Under the pieces are notes generated by a model, which had not been told where the DNA came from, searched no databases, and was given only the letters and a program-made list of their open reading frames with translations. Position numbers and translations under genes: made by a program. Of a stretch of 32,931 bases of DNA, positions 25,162 through 32,931 are shown piece by piece (positions within the stretch are counted from its first letter, which is position 1; each line of letters starts with the position of its first letter). Source of the stretch: an uncultured Clostridia bacterium (GTDB taxonomy: Bacteria > Bacillota > Clostridia > TANB77 > CAG-508); assembly GCA_934167735.1 (NCBI GenBank), contig CAKPLV010000001.1, positions 1 to 32,931 on the forward strand, in the 5' to 3' direction.

Positions 25162-26614
25162 TACATTGCCCCTCCTTTTTCTTATTATTTATTATTTCTT
25201 TTATATTTTTTATATTATTCATAATAAATTCATCTTTTAAAATTATAAGCATTGTACCATATATTATAATTCCTATTGCAACTAAAATCATTGTATTTAA
25301 TATTGTTGCTGTTAATTTTGTTGATATCAAATATACTATAATTCCCATTGTGATACTGCTTATCCAATATTTCCAAGAATTTTCTGTTATTTCTTTTACC
25401 TTCATTTCTTTTTTCAAGAAATGTACTTGCACAACAAGTACTAGAAATTCAGAAATTACAGAAGCAATGGCAGCACCAGATGCTTTAAATAGTCTTATTA
25501 AAATTATATTTAAAATCAAGTTACTTATTGCACCTACTGTTACTGAAATTGTATATGCTTCATTTCTTCCAGTTGGAATTAAATATTGCATACCTGTTAC
25601 ATTGCTTAACCCTATAAATATTAATATTGGACTTATTGTTATCATTAGTGGAACAACTTCATCATATCCTGTACCATAAAACCATGGTACAACACTTGAG
25701 GCAACTGCCATTGTTCCAAACATTATAGGTAACCCTATGAGCCAAACAAACTTAAATGATAATTTAATATAATCATTTATTTTTTCTTTTGCCTCATTTG
25801 CATATATATTAGATATTCTTGAAGTCATTACAGTTCCAAATGCTGTAACAACCAATAATAATGTTTTTATTATTTTTTGAGCTTGTTCATAATATCCAAC
25901 TTGCTTCATGTCCCCTAAAATTGCACCAATCATTGTTTTGTCTAATACAACATATATTTGTGTAGCAATTTGTGGAACAAATAATACAATCATAGCTTTT
26001 ATATGTTTTTTTAATTCTATTTTTTCTACTTTTTCTATATATTTGGGCATATAAAACCATAAAGATAGGTTTCCAAGTAGGTTTGAGATTGTATATATTG
26101 CTATATATATTGTTAAGTGTTCTGGTGATTTTACAAATATAAATATTGATATTATACTTATTGTTTTAATAACCAAATTTCTTAATACTGTTTTTTTAAA
26201 TTCTTCCAATCCTTGAAAATACCATGTGATATCAAACATTGTAGAAAACATTTCTATCAAAAGAATTTTATAATATAATGTATTTTCTCCTCTTAGACAA
26301 AATGTCATATAATAAGTAACCATTGATATAGTCAATGTAATTGCTCTTATAATTACAATTTCTAAAAAGACTTTGCTTTGTTTTTTCTTATCATTTTGAA
26401 CATATGCAATTTCTCTTTGTCCATACATTGCAGCTCCAAGTGAACCAAATAATACAAAGTATGTTACTATTGAATATGTATATCCATATGTACCTATTGC
26501 TTCTGCTCCTAGAACTCTTGAAACATATGGTGCAGTAATTAGTGGAGTTACTACTAATAATAACTGATAAATCAAATTATATATGTAATTTTTTGCTATG
26601 CTTTTCTTTTTCAC
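25154..26614 (-). CDS. wzx: Polysaccharide repeat-unit flippase (Wzx/MVF family)
   Basis: This 486-residue integral membrane protein has about 12-14 spans and the N-terminal NYIYNLIYQLLLVVTPLITAPYVSRVLGAEAIGTYGYTYSI region typical of Wzx flippases. These move undecaprenyl-diphosphate-linked oligosaccharides to the outer face. Other family marks are PQIATQIYVVLDKTMIGAILG (about 212-232) and YEQAQKI (about 240). The start codon is GTG, with AGGAGA (26620-26625) five bases upstream. That ribosome site overlaps the TAG that ends the frame of the upstream DUF4422 remnant, which suggests translational coupling in the original arrangement. The next gene, the GT2, overlaps its end by eight bases. No Wzy polymerase or priming transferase is obvious in the window. 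Confidence 0.93.
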   Translation of the reverse strand: MKKKSIAKNYIYNLIYQLLLVVTPLITAPYVSRVLGAEAIGTYGYTYSIVTYFVLFGSLGAAMYGQREIAYVQNDKKKQSKVFLEIVIIRAITLTISMVTYYMTFCLRGENTLYYKILLIEMFSTMFDITWYFQGLEEFKKTVLRNLVIKTISIISIFIFVKSPEHLTIYIAIYTISNLLGNLSLWFYMPKYIEKVEKIELKKHIKAMIVLFVPQIATQIYVVLDKTMIGAILGDMKQVGYYEQAQKIIKTLLLVVTAFGTVMTSRISNIYANEAKEKINDYIKLSFKFVWLIGLPIMFGTMAVASSVVPWFYGTGYDEVVPLMITISPILIFIGLSNVTGMQYLIPTGRNEAYTISVTVGAISNLILNIILIRLFKASGAAIASVISEFLVLVVQVHFLKKEMKVKEITENSWKYWISSITMGIIVYLISTKLTATILNTMILVAIGIIIYGTMLIILKDEFIMNNIKNIKEIINNKKKEGQCNE

Positions 26615-26623
26615 TTTTGTCTC

Positions 26624-26830
26624 CTATCTAACTAATATTTTTTGTATTGTTCTAACAAAACGTTGTGGAAAAACTTTTTGTTCTGTATTATATACAGGCA
26701 TCTCCTTTATTTTTAAATTATTATTTTTTTCTAGCCATACTCTAAATAGTCTTTCAGATAAAAAGCCATATATTCTCTTATCATAGTCTGAATAATTTGT
26801 TATATCAACTCTGTTTTCAAGTTCAAATAA
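26624..26830 (-). pseudogene. Cut-off C-terminal 68 codons of the DUF4422 domain
   Basis: Directly after the TGA at 26831-26833 the same frame stays open for 68 codons and ends in TAG at 26624-26626. The translation starts LFELENRVDI and continues with SDYDKRIYGFLSERLF and VWLEK, segments I recognise as the end of DUF4422 domains. It has no start codon or ribosome site of its own. The TAG overlaps the ribosome site of wzx. This is the natural C-terminus of the upstream gene, now separated by a stop unless the TGA is read through. Confidence 0.8.
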
Positions 26831-28570
26831 TCATTTATAATAGTCATTAAATATTTCTTTTTTAGATATAAACATATTATATAAATATAATTTTCTACCA
26901 TTTGCAACTTTATCAAAAGCTTCTAAATATTCTGGATATTTTTCAAATATAATTTCTCTACATTTATCCAAATCTTCACCATGATGAAACTTCGCATATG
27001 CTCCTTTTACTGAATATTTTACTATTCTTTCTGTTTCCGGAACAATAATATCATATTCATTTAAGATATTTTTAATATCTTTTTCATCTAATATATCTTT
27101 AATTGAATTTGTATTTTTGTTTTTGAAAAAATATCTTCTATAATGTGTTAGACCTGTTATATCTGATTTATCATTTTTCCAAATCCAATATGCAGCTGTT
27201 AGTTCACAAAAATTTGGATTTTTAGTTGAAATATTTTCTTCTGTATTATCTCTTATTTCTGTAAATTTTTCTTTTGTTCCTACTTGTATTGGTTTATAAA
27301 TTTTGTTTTCTGGAAATGTTGCTGGTTTATGTGATACAACATATATTGTTACATTTTCATTTTTTTCTTGTTTTTCTTTCATTTTATCCTCATATAATTT
27401 TATATATTCTTTAAATTTTAACTCTTTATCATAATGTTTAGAACTTTCTAAACATTCTCTAGTTTTCTTTGGCTTTCCTTTTAATTGTTTAACAATTTTT
27501 TCTACTGAATCTACATCACCTTGTTCTACTACATATCCCCATTCTTTGTCAACACTCTCAACACTTCCACCTGTTTTATATGTAATAATTGGTGTTCCAC
27601 AAGCAATTGATTCTAAATTAGTTGTTGGAAAGTTTTCTTCATATGTAGGATTAAAAAATACATCTGCTGTTGTATATAATTCAGCTAATTGTTCTATACT
27701 CTCTGTTCTTGGAATTGAGATTATATTTTGTGGTATATTTTTTTGTTGAGATTTTTTTAATCCTACTAGAACAATTTGATAATTTTCATCTATTTTTTTA
27801 GATAATCTTATAAAAGATTCTAATCCTTTTCTTTTTTCCCATACACTTGCAACTCCAAGAATTATAAATTTATTTTCTAAATTATATTTTTTTCTAAAGT
27901 CTCCTTGTGTTGGTTTAAATTTTTCTAAGTTAATTCCATTATTTATAACTACTACTTTTTTGTCTTTTAAATATGATTGTTTTACTAAATCTGCAAGCCA
28001 TTGTGATGGTGTAACAAGTGTAAGATCTTTAATATTATTAAATAATTCTTTTTTCTTTTCATAATTTTTCTTTGAATTATCAAATATTAGGCTTGGTGGA
28101 TATGTGGTTTTTTGAGGACAATGTTCACATCCTGTTTTCCATTTATCACATTTTGCATAATCAAAATATGTGCAGTGTCCTGTAATTGCCCAACAATTAT
28201 GCATTGTATATATTACTGGTTTATTTATTTTCGCTAAATATTTTAGTAATACTTCAATATTTATATAATATCCTAGTAAACTATGTAATTGTATTATATC
28301 TGGGTCATATTCATCAATCTTTTTTATTAGTCTATGTGTTGCCCATGTTGATAGAAATGCACTATTATCAAATATCATTGATATCCCTATATGAAATAAA
28401 TTATTAATTTTTCCACATATTTTAATTGTTTTAACACCTTCTGGTGCACCTCTTCTACCATAGGCAATGACACAGTCATTGCCCTCTTTTTCTAATACAT
28501 TATATAAATCTACTGCTATTTTTCCAGTACTACAATTTCCACATACTGCATTTATTTGTAAAACTTTCAT
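26831..28570 (-). CDS. GT4 glycosyltransferase fused to DUF4422, truncated by in-frame TGA
   Basis: The frame reads 579 residues to a TGA; with the following remnant it would be 648 codons. Residues 1-390 form a GT-B, GT4-type transferase: an N-terminal half with TMHNCWAITGHCTYFDYAKC and a CEHCPQ cysteine cluster (about 122-155), and a C-terminal half with VASVWEKRKGLESFI (about 245-259) and YEENFPTTNLESIACGTPII (about 310-329), whose E-x7-E pattern binds the nucleotide sugar. Residues 402-579 are most of a DUF4422 domain (VVSHK, NPNFCELTAAYWIWKN, GLTHYRRYFF, YLYNMFISKKEIF), a family found in polysaccharide clusters and presumed to be glycosyltransferases. The GT4 half looks intact. The truncated DUF4422 half is probably inactive. 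It lies two bases after the membrane-protein gene. Confidence 0.88.
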   Translation of the reverse strand: MKVLQINAVCGNCSTGKIAVDLYNVLEKEGNDCVIAYGRRGAPEGVKTIKICGKINNLFHIGISMIFDNSAFLSTWATHRLIKKIDEYDPDIIQLHSLLGYYINIEVLLKYLAKINKPVIYTMHNCWAITGHCTYFDYAKCDKWKTGCEHCPQKTTYPPSLIFDNSKKNYEKKKELFNNIKDLTLVTPSQWLADLVKQSYLKDKKVVVINNGINLEKFKPTQGDFRKKYNLENKFIILGVASVWEKRKGLESFIRLSKKIDENYQIVLVGLKKSQQKNIPQNIISIPRTESIEQLAELYTTADVFFNPTYEENFPTTNLESIACGTPIITYKTGGSVESVDKEWGYVVEQGDVDSVEKIVKQLKGKPKKTRECLESSKHYDKELKFKEYIKLYEDKMKEKQEKNENVTIYVVSHKPATFPENKIYKPIQVGTKEKFTEIRDNTEENISTKNPNFCELTAAYWIWKNDKSDITGLTHYRRYFFKNKNTNSIKDILDEKDIKNILNEYDIIVPETERIVKYSVKGAYAKFHHGEDLDKCREIIFEKYPEYLEAFDKVANGRKLYLYNMFISKKEIFNDYYK

Positions 28571-28572
28571 TA

Positions 28573-30183
28573 TTATTTCCTTTCAGCTTGTTTTGATTTT
28601 ATTTTTTCAATTATCATTGTACATAGATATCCAAAGTGTATCAATAATGCCAAATTTACAGCTATATATGATGATATTACATATCTATCAATTAATGCTC
28701 CTAATACTGCATTCATTAATACATTTAAAAATGCATATCCATATAATATTGTTAATAATTCATATATTCTAAGTTTTTTGTTTTCATATTTTTTTATTTT
28801 TAAAACAATAAATTTTATAAATGCTGCTAATGCTAATATTGGTGAAGCTAATAAAAATAGTTTAAATGTATATATTGTTATTAAAAATAATCTTGTCATA
28901 TACATATTTACAAATTTTATTTGTCTATTAACACCAACATAATTTTCTATATAACTATAATAATGTTCAGGAACTCCTAAATCATTGATCATATCTCTAT
29001 AAGTATTGTATCCTATGAAACTATTTTCATAAGTATCTGCCCATGTTAATTCATGTGTTGCAACTGCAGAAGCATCTACTGTTTGTGCTTTGAATAATCC
29101 TATTGTTGTAAAATAATTGCATACATAACCTTTTATAATTGAATTTGGATCTTCCAAAAATGCTGACATTTCAAATTTAAGTGCTTCAGCAACAGATACT
29201 GCTTCTTCTTTTGAATATAATACTTTTATTTTTGTATTATTTGCACATTCATATAATGCATAATTTTTATATTGTTTTGATTTTCCATCTATTATTTCAT
29301 TTATTTTGTCTTTATCCTCTTGAGATATTTTTTCATTTGCAGTTATTTTTTCTTTTGTGTATTCTTCTTTATCTTCTATATAATGATATTCTGTCATTCC
29401 TGCAAGAATTTGACCACTTAAAAATCCTGAAGAAGTTCTTCCTTGTTCAATTACAACATTATAATGTACTAATGTAAAATTCCACAATTTAATACTTGCT
29501 AATAATGTTATTCCACATACTACTAAAGATACTGCTCTTTGTAAAACATTTTTCCAGTTCCAGTTCTTTATGTAACTTAAAATTATACTTATAATTACTG
29601 GTGCAAGTATTGTTAATACATATGGTTGTTTTAAATGCCACATAAATGCCATTGAACATCCAAAGTATAATGTATATATTATATATTTTATTTTACTTGT
29701 CTCAAAATTACATTCAATCCATTTCCATGCAAAATATGATGCAACTATACATGCTGTCATAGAAACAAATTCTGTTAATATTACATGATAATATCCAAAA
29801 ATCATTGGGTTTAATATTATTAAAAACACAGCTAAAATTACTAATGCTATTTTTAAGAATTTATTAAATTTGAATTCTTCATCCATTTCTTTTAATATTT
29901 CATATGTAACTCCCAATACTGCTACATATGCTATAGACATCCCTATTTGTAATGATATTACATTTTCTCCACAAATTACGGTCAAAATGTGGATAATCAT
30001 TGGAAATACTATTCCTCTGGCAACATCCCAATTTTGAAATGATGCTCTATCTCCTATTAAGTTTGACAACCATGTATAGTGTGAAGAATCAACACATATA
30101 ACAATGTTATAACTAAAAAATATTATTGTTAATATAACTAATGCTGTGATACTTAATATTTTTTTTACTTTTTCTTTTCTCAT
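28573..30183 (-). CDS. Large polytopic membrane protein, possible GT-C transferase or polymerase of the surface-glycan cluster
   Basis: This 536-residue protein has about eleven membrane spans. The first span (about 10-30) is followed by an extracellular VDSSHYTWL segment, reminiscent of the Asp-bearing first loop of GT-C enzymes. Spans continue to about 250. A large polar segment of about 170 residues (roughly 262-430) follows, then three or four more spans. No family motif is decisive. Proteins of this layout occur in clostridial and streptococcal polysaccharide clusters and may act as GT-C glycosyltransferases or Wzy-like polymerases. No other candidate polymerase is present in the window, so that role is a reasonable guess. 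It starts one base before the GT2-GT4 gene ends upstream, with GGAGAA before the ATG. Confidence 0.7.
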   Translation of the reverse strand: MRKEKVKKILSITALVILTIIFFSYNIVICVDSSHYTWLSNLIGDRASFQNWDVARGIVFPMIIHILTVICGENVISLQIGMSIAYVAVLGVTYEILKEMDEEFKFNKFLKIALVILAVFLIILNPMIFGYYHVILTEFVSMTACIVASYFAWKWIECNFETSKIKYIIYTLYFGCSMAFMWHLKQPYVLTILAPVIISIILSYIKNWNWKNVLQRAVSLVVCGITLLASIKLWNFTLVHYNVVIEQGRTSSGFLSGQILAGMTEYHYIEDKEEYTKEKITANEKISQEDKDKINEIIDGKSKQYKNYALYECANNTKIKVLYSKEEAVSVAEALKFEMSAFLEDPNSIIKGYVCNYFTTIGLFKAQTVDASAVATHELTWADTYENSFIGYNTYRDMINDLGVPEHYYSYIENYVGVNRQIKFVNMYMTRLFLITIYTFKLFLLASPILALAAFIKFIVLKIKKYENKKLRIYELLTILYGYAFLNVLMNAVLGALIDRYVISSYIAVNLALLIHFGYLCTMIIEKIKSKQAERK

Positions 30184-30184
30184 G

Positions 30185-32743
30185 TTATTCTCCTTTTAAT
30201 TTACCTTTTATTTTTTTAGCAATTCTCCATATTTTTGAACTTCTTAATCTTTCATATTTATAAACAACATGTCCATATGTATTTGTATATATTTCATATT
30301 GATATGCTGTATTTTGTTTTTGATAATCTATTAATCCATATATATTTGCTGGTTCTTCATTTTTATGTTCTACTGATTTATATATATCATAATATTGTTT
30401 TTGCATTTCTTCTACTGATTTGAATTTATAATTTGCAAAATTGCTTTTTATTTTGTTATATTCTTTTGTATTTTTTGATATTTCAGAAATTCTTTTTAAT
30501 ATATCTTCTTCTTTTGTGTTTAAATCAATTGTCCATCCTAAATTTCCAGCTTTTATTCTTTCAGCAATTGCTCCTATATTAAATGAAAGTACTGGTATAT
30601 TTGCCATAAATGCTTCTGTTAATGTATATGAATATGTTTCTGGTACTGTTGATAATATACATACAAGATCAATTTCATTTTTAACAAGCAATTCTGGTAA
30701 TTCTTCTCTATTATATTGTCCATGATAAAAATAGTTTGAGTGATTTTGTTTTAAATAATTGTCATCTGCTTTTCCAAATAAGTGTAATTCTATTTCACTA
30801 TTTGTATTTTTAGCAATCATTTCTTTTAAAACACTGCTTCCTTTATGTGGAACCATTACACCTGTAAATGCAACTTTAAATTTACTTTTATCTTGTTTTT
30901 CATGATGATCTAATTTAACAATTGTTGTTCCATGTTCAATAACATCAATTTTTAATTCTGAATAAAAATTATTAAATATTGTTTTTGTATTATTTGATGG
31001 AACTATTATTTTGTCAAATCTTTTTAAAATATTATAACAATTTCTTCTCCAACTCTCGATAATATTATGATTTATTCCATATCTTTGATGTAGACAATTT
31101 TCACAATTTCTCTTTTCATTTGTTTCACAATATTTTTCTTCATAAACCATATTTATTGAAGGACATAACATATATAAATCATGTAATGATATTACTTTAT
31201 ATGTGTTATATTTTTCTGCAATATCAATTATATCAAATGTTTGGAATAACAAATGATGTACATGTACTATGTCAAATTTATATGCTTCAAATATTTTTTC
31301 TAACATATTTTTATATGAACTGTCTGTATATATAGTTTGTCCATAATCTCTTATTTGTGTTTTAAATGTATTTATTTTTCTTGAATAATTTTTTGTATAT
31401 AAATACAAATCAAATACAGATAAATCAAATCTATTTGGTGCTAGTACAAAACATGCCATTTCATCTTTCATTTTATTTATTATATCTTTTAAATGTAAAG
31501 ATGTTCCACCTGTCATTTGCATATCTTCTTGCCATTCATTTATTAAGAATAATACTCTTTTTTGTTTGTACATTTGTAAGTTAATTATTATATTTTCTTG
31601 AATTTCTCTAAATGGATTTTTAGATATAAACATATCTGTTTTTTGTACATATATTGGGTATTTTTCTCTAAGTCTTTTCATATGACTTTTTACAAGCTCA
31701 GCTCTGGCTTGTGTCATATTTTCTACTTTAAATGATTGTGTTCCTTTATGATATATAAATGTATTATCACATAAAACATTTGTATATCCATAATCTAATG
31801 CTCTATAACAAAAGTCGTTTTCTTCTCCAAATCCTTTTTCAAATGTAATATCATCAAAAAGTCCAATTTCGTCTAGTACAGATCTTTTTATGTACATACA
31901 ATATCCATTTCCTGTAGTTACTTCTGGATATCTTTTTTCTGAACAATCTTCTACAAGTTTTGCAAATTCTTCAAGAGTTAGGTCTTTTGGAAGCTCATTA
32001 TCAACTCCAAAATTAGGTATTGAAAATATTGTTCCATTGTTTGTAAATGGTGTTACTGTTGCAATATGTTCATTTGAATATGCACATTCACTTATTTTTT
32101 CTAACCAATTTGCAGTTACTTCTGTATCACTATTTAATAGTATTACATCATTTTTAGAATATTTCATTCCTTTATTAACTGTTTTTACAAATCCTAGATT
32201 TTCTTCATTATCTAATACTATCGCTTCTTTAAGTTCTTCTTGAACTGATTTTGGAAGTGATTTTATTTGTATAGAAGTTTTTTCTACTAATTCTTTTTTG
32301 CCTTCTTTATTATATTTGAAAACACTTATATATCCATCTTCATTTTCTAATGTGTATTTGTTTGCTTTTGATAAATCCGTACCGTCTTCAGAAGTCTTTA
32401 GAATTATTTGATATTTATTCATTGTTGATACTTCTTTATCTGGATATTTTTCTTTTAATGCTGTTTTTATTTCGTCTTCAGTTTTATTTAATAAGTCCTC
32501 ATTTACTTTACCTAACATTACAGGTATTTCATTATCGTCTTGAAGCCATATTTGGCAATATTCATCTAATTTGAATTTTTGTTTACTAGAAAGATTCTTT
32601 TGAGTTGTGTTGTCAACTTTTGTGCTGTTTGCTTCAAGTGTTTCGTAGCTTTTTACTCCTACGAAAATACCTCCACTTAATAATATTACTCCTAATGCTA
32701 TTAATGACGGAATAATCCAGCGATAATTATCCATGTTTTTCAT
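30185..32743 (-). CDS. Chimeric frame: BofC-like membrane-anchored N-terminus joined to a headless GT2 plus GT4
   Basis: The 852-residue frame has three parts. Residues 1-180 have a membrane anchor (about 9-30) and, at about 90-180, a segment like the BofC C-terminal domain (YTLENEDGYISVF... then ELVEKTSIQIKSLP). Residues 182-345 are the second half of a GT2 domain, entering abruptly at NEENLGFVKTVNKGM and continuing with ILLNSDTEVTANWL (the DxD-like site) and GEENDFCYRALDYGYTNVL; the first ~90 residues of the GT2 fold, with the nucleotide-binding motif, are missing. Residues 396-785 are a GT4 domain with HDLYMLCPSINMVY, a CENCLHQRYG cysteine cluster and PETYSYTLTEAFMANIPVLSF. The tail has the basic SSKIWRIAKKIKGKLKG. 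AGGAGG supports the start. As fused, the enzyme domains would face outside. This is either a deletion fusion or an assembly misjoin. Confidence 0.85.
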   Translation of the reverse strand: MKNMDNYRWIIPSLIALGVILLSGGIFVGVKSYETLEANSTKVDNTTQKNLSSKQKFKLDEYCQIWLQDDNEIPVMLGKVNEDLLNKTEDEIKTALKEKYPDKEVSTMNKYQIILKTSEDGTDLSKANKYTLENEDGYISVFKYNKEGKKELVEKTSIQIKSLPKSVQEELKEAIVLDNEENLGFVKTVNKGMKYSKNDVILLNSDTEVTANWLEKISECAYSNEHIATVTPFTNNGTIFSIPNFGVDNELPKDLTLEEFAKLVEDCSEKRYPEVTTGNGYCMYIKRSVLDEIGLFDDITFEKGFGEENDFCYRALDYGYTNVLCDNTFIYHKGTQSFKVENMTQARAELVKSHMKRLREKYPIYVQKTDMFISKNPFREIQENIIINLQMYKQKRVLFLINEWQEDMQMTGGTSLHLKDIINKMKDEMACFVLAPNRFDLSVFDLYLYTKNYSRKINTFKTQIRDYGQTIYTDSSYKNMLEKIFEAYKFDIVHVHHLLFQTFDIIDIAEKYNTYKVISLHDLYMLCPSINMVYEEKYCETNEKRNCENCLHQRYGINHNIIESWRRNCYNILKRFDKIIVPSNNTKTIFNNFYSELKIDVIEHGTTIVKLDHHEKQDKSKFKVAFTGVMVPHKGSSVLKEMIAKNTNSEIELHLFGKADDNYLKQNHSNYFYHGQYNREELPELLVKNEIDLVCILSTVPETYSYTLTEAFMANIPVLSFNIGAIAERIKAGNLGWTIDLNTKEEDILKRISEISKNTKEYNKIKSNFANYKFKSVEEMQKQYYDIYKSVEHKNEEPANIYGLIDYQKQNTAYQYEIYTNTYGHVVYKYERLRSSKIWRIAKKIKGKLKGE

Positions 32744-32834
32744 TACTTATGTCCTCCTCCTTTGTAAATATGTAGGATTTTTATTAGTATCTTAGCCATT
32801 TTTTTGAATATTTATACACTAATAAACTTATATT

Positions 32835-32862
32835 TTGGTTATATTTTTTGAGCTCCTAAAAT
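32835..32862 (+). promoter_or_regulatory. Weak candidate promoter for a rightward gene at the edge
   Basis: TTGGTT (32835-32840) is followed after 16 bases by TAAAAT (32857-32862), about 42 bases before a possible start codon. The rest of 32744-32931 shows no other clear element, and no convincing promoter for the leftward gene. Confidence 0.25.
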
Positions 32863-32904
32863 ATAATTATTAATAATATTTTTATGAAATCGAGGTGTTC
32901 TATT

Positions 32905-32931
32905 TTGGAAAATAATTCTTATACTTTAGTA
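32905..32931 (+). CDS. Possible start of a divergent gene, cut by the window edge
   Basis: A TTG codon with GAGGTG (32892-32897) seven bases upstream opens a frame of nine codons (LENNSYTLV) that reaches the right edge without a stop. It points away from the bofC-like chimera. The ribosome site and upstream promoter-like pair make a gene start plausible, but nine codons are too few to identify a product. Confidence 0.3.

Noticed and set aside
26598..26786. Plus-strand open frame covering the end of the DUF4422 remnant
   Set aside because: It has no ribosome site and mirrors the minus-strand coding frame of the remnant, which matches a known domain end.
1..32931. tRNA, rRNA, insertion sequence, prophage or CRISPR elements
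   Set aside because: No cloverleaf, rRNA core, transposase, terminal inverted repeat, integrase or spacer array was seen on either strand by reading.

Overview
The window looks like chromosomal DNA of an uncultured, low-GC, Gram-positive anaerobe of the Clostridia. The DNA is very AT-rich and strong AGGAGG-type ribosome sites precede most genes. SepF, DivIVA, MreB/Mbl and SpoIIIE/FtsK are all present, and there is a BofC-like fragment, which is a spore-former family. The species cannot be named from the sequence. Of the 23 complete genes other than the truncated glycosyltransferase at 26831-28570, 19 end in TAA and 4 in TAG; none ends in TGA.

Layout. (1) 1-7051, minus strand: a tight run of DNA translocase (FtsK/SpoIIIE), a 508-residue protein of unknown function, a beta-CASP metallo-beta-lactamase nuclease and a GH15 glucoamylase-type enzyme that is cut by the window edge. 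(2) 7087-14516, minus strand: housekeeping and division genes in three transcription units, which are rsmD plus a coiled-coil gene, sepF-divIVA, and mutL-membrane protein-miaA-hlyD-like. Clear sigma-A promoters and terminators mark their ends. (3) 14815-16434, plus strand: a 38-residue Cys-rich peptide gene and a von Willebrand A surface protein. (4) 16461-23039, minus strand: GH25 muramidase with seven repeats, galE, a polyprenyl-phosphate glycosyltransferase, an SMR-type flippase partner and mreB/mbl. (5) 23128-32743, minus strand: a surface-polysaccharide cluster with UDP-galactopyranose mutase, a galactofuranosyltransferase-like GT2, a Wzx flippase, a GT4-DUF4422 fusion, a large membrane protein and a GT2-GT4 protein.

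How the genes work together: GalE makes UDP-galactose and Glf converts it to UDP-galactofuranose. The GT2/GT4 enzymes would build a Galf-containing repeat unit and Wzx would flip it. The glycosyltransferase/SMR pair could add a lipid-linked sugar outside the membrane. The muramidase, MreB and SepF/DivIVA link the region to envelope growth and division.

The most notable observations are these. A chimeric open frame joins a BofC-like N-terminus to a decapitated GT2-GT4 glycosyltransferase. An in-frame TGA in the DUF4422 domain is followed by 68 intact in-frame codons ending exactly at the wzx ribosome site. Hexamers with 11-bp phasing (TGTAAC/TGTAAT, WalR/PhoP-like) sit at the same distance from the sepF and rsmD promoters. 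MutL has a very long acidic linker and degenerate endonuclease motifs. A tiny Cys-rich gene lies behind a possible sporulation-type promoter.
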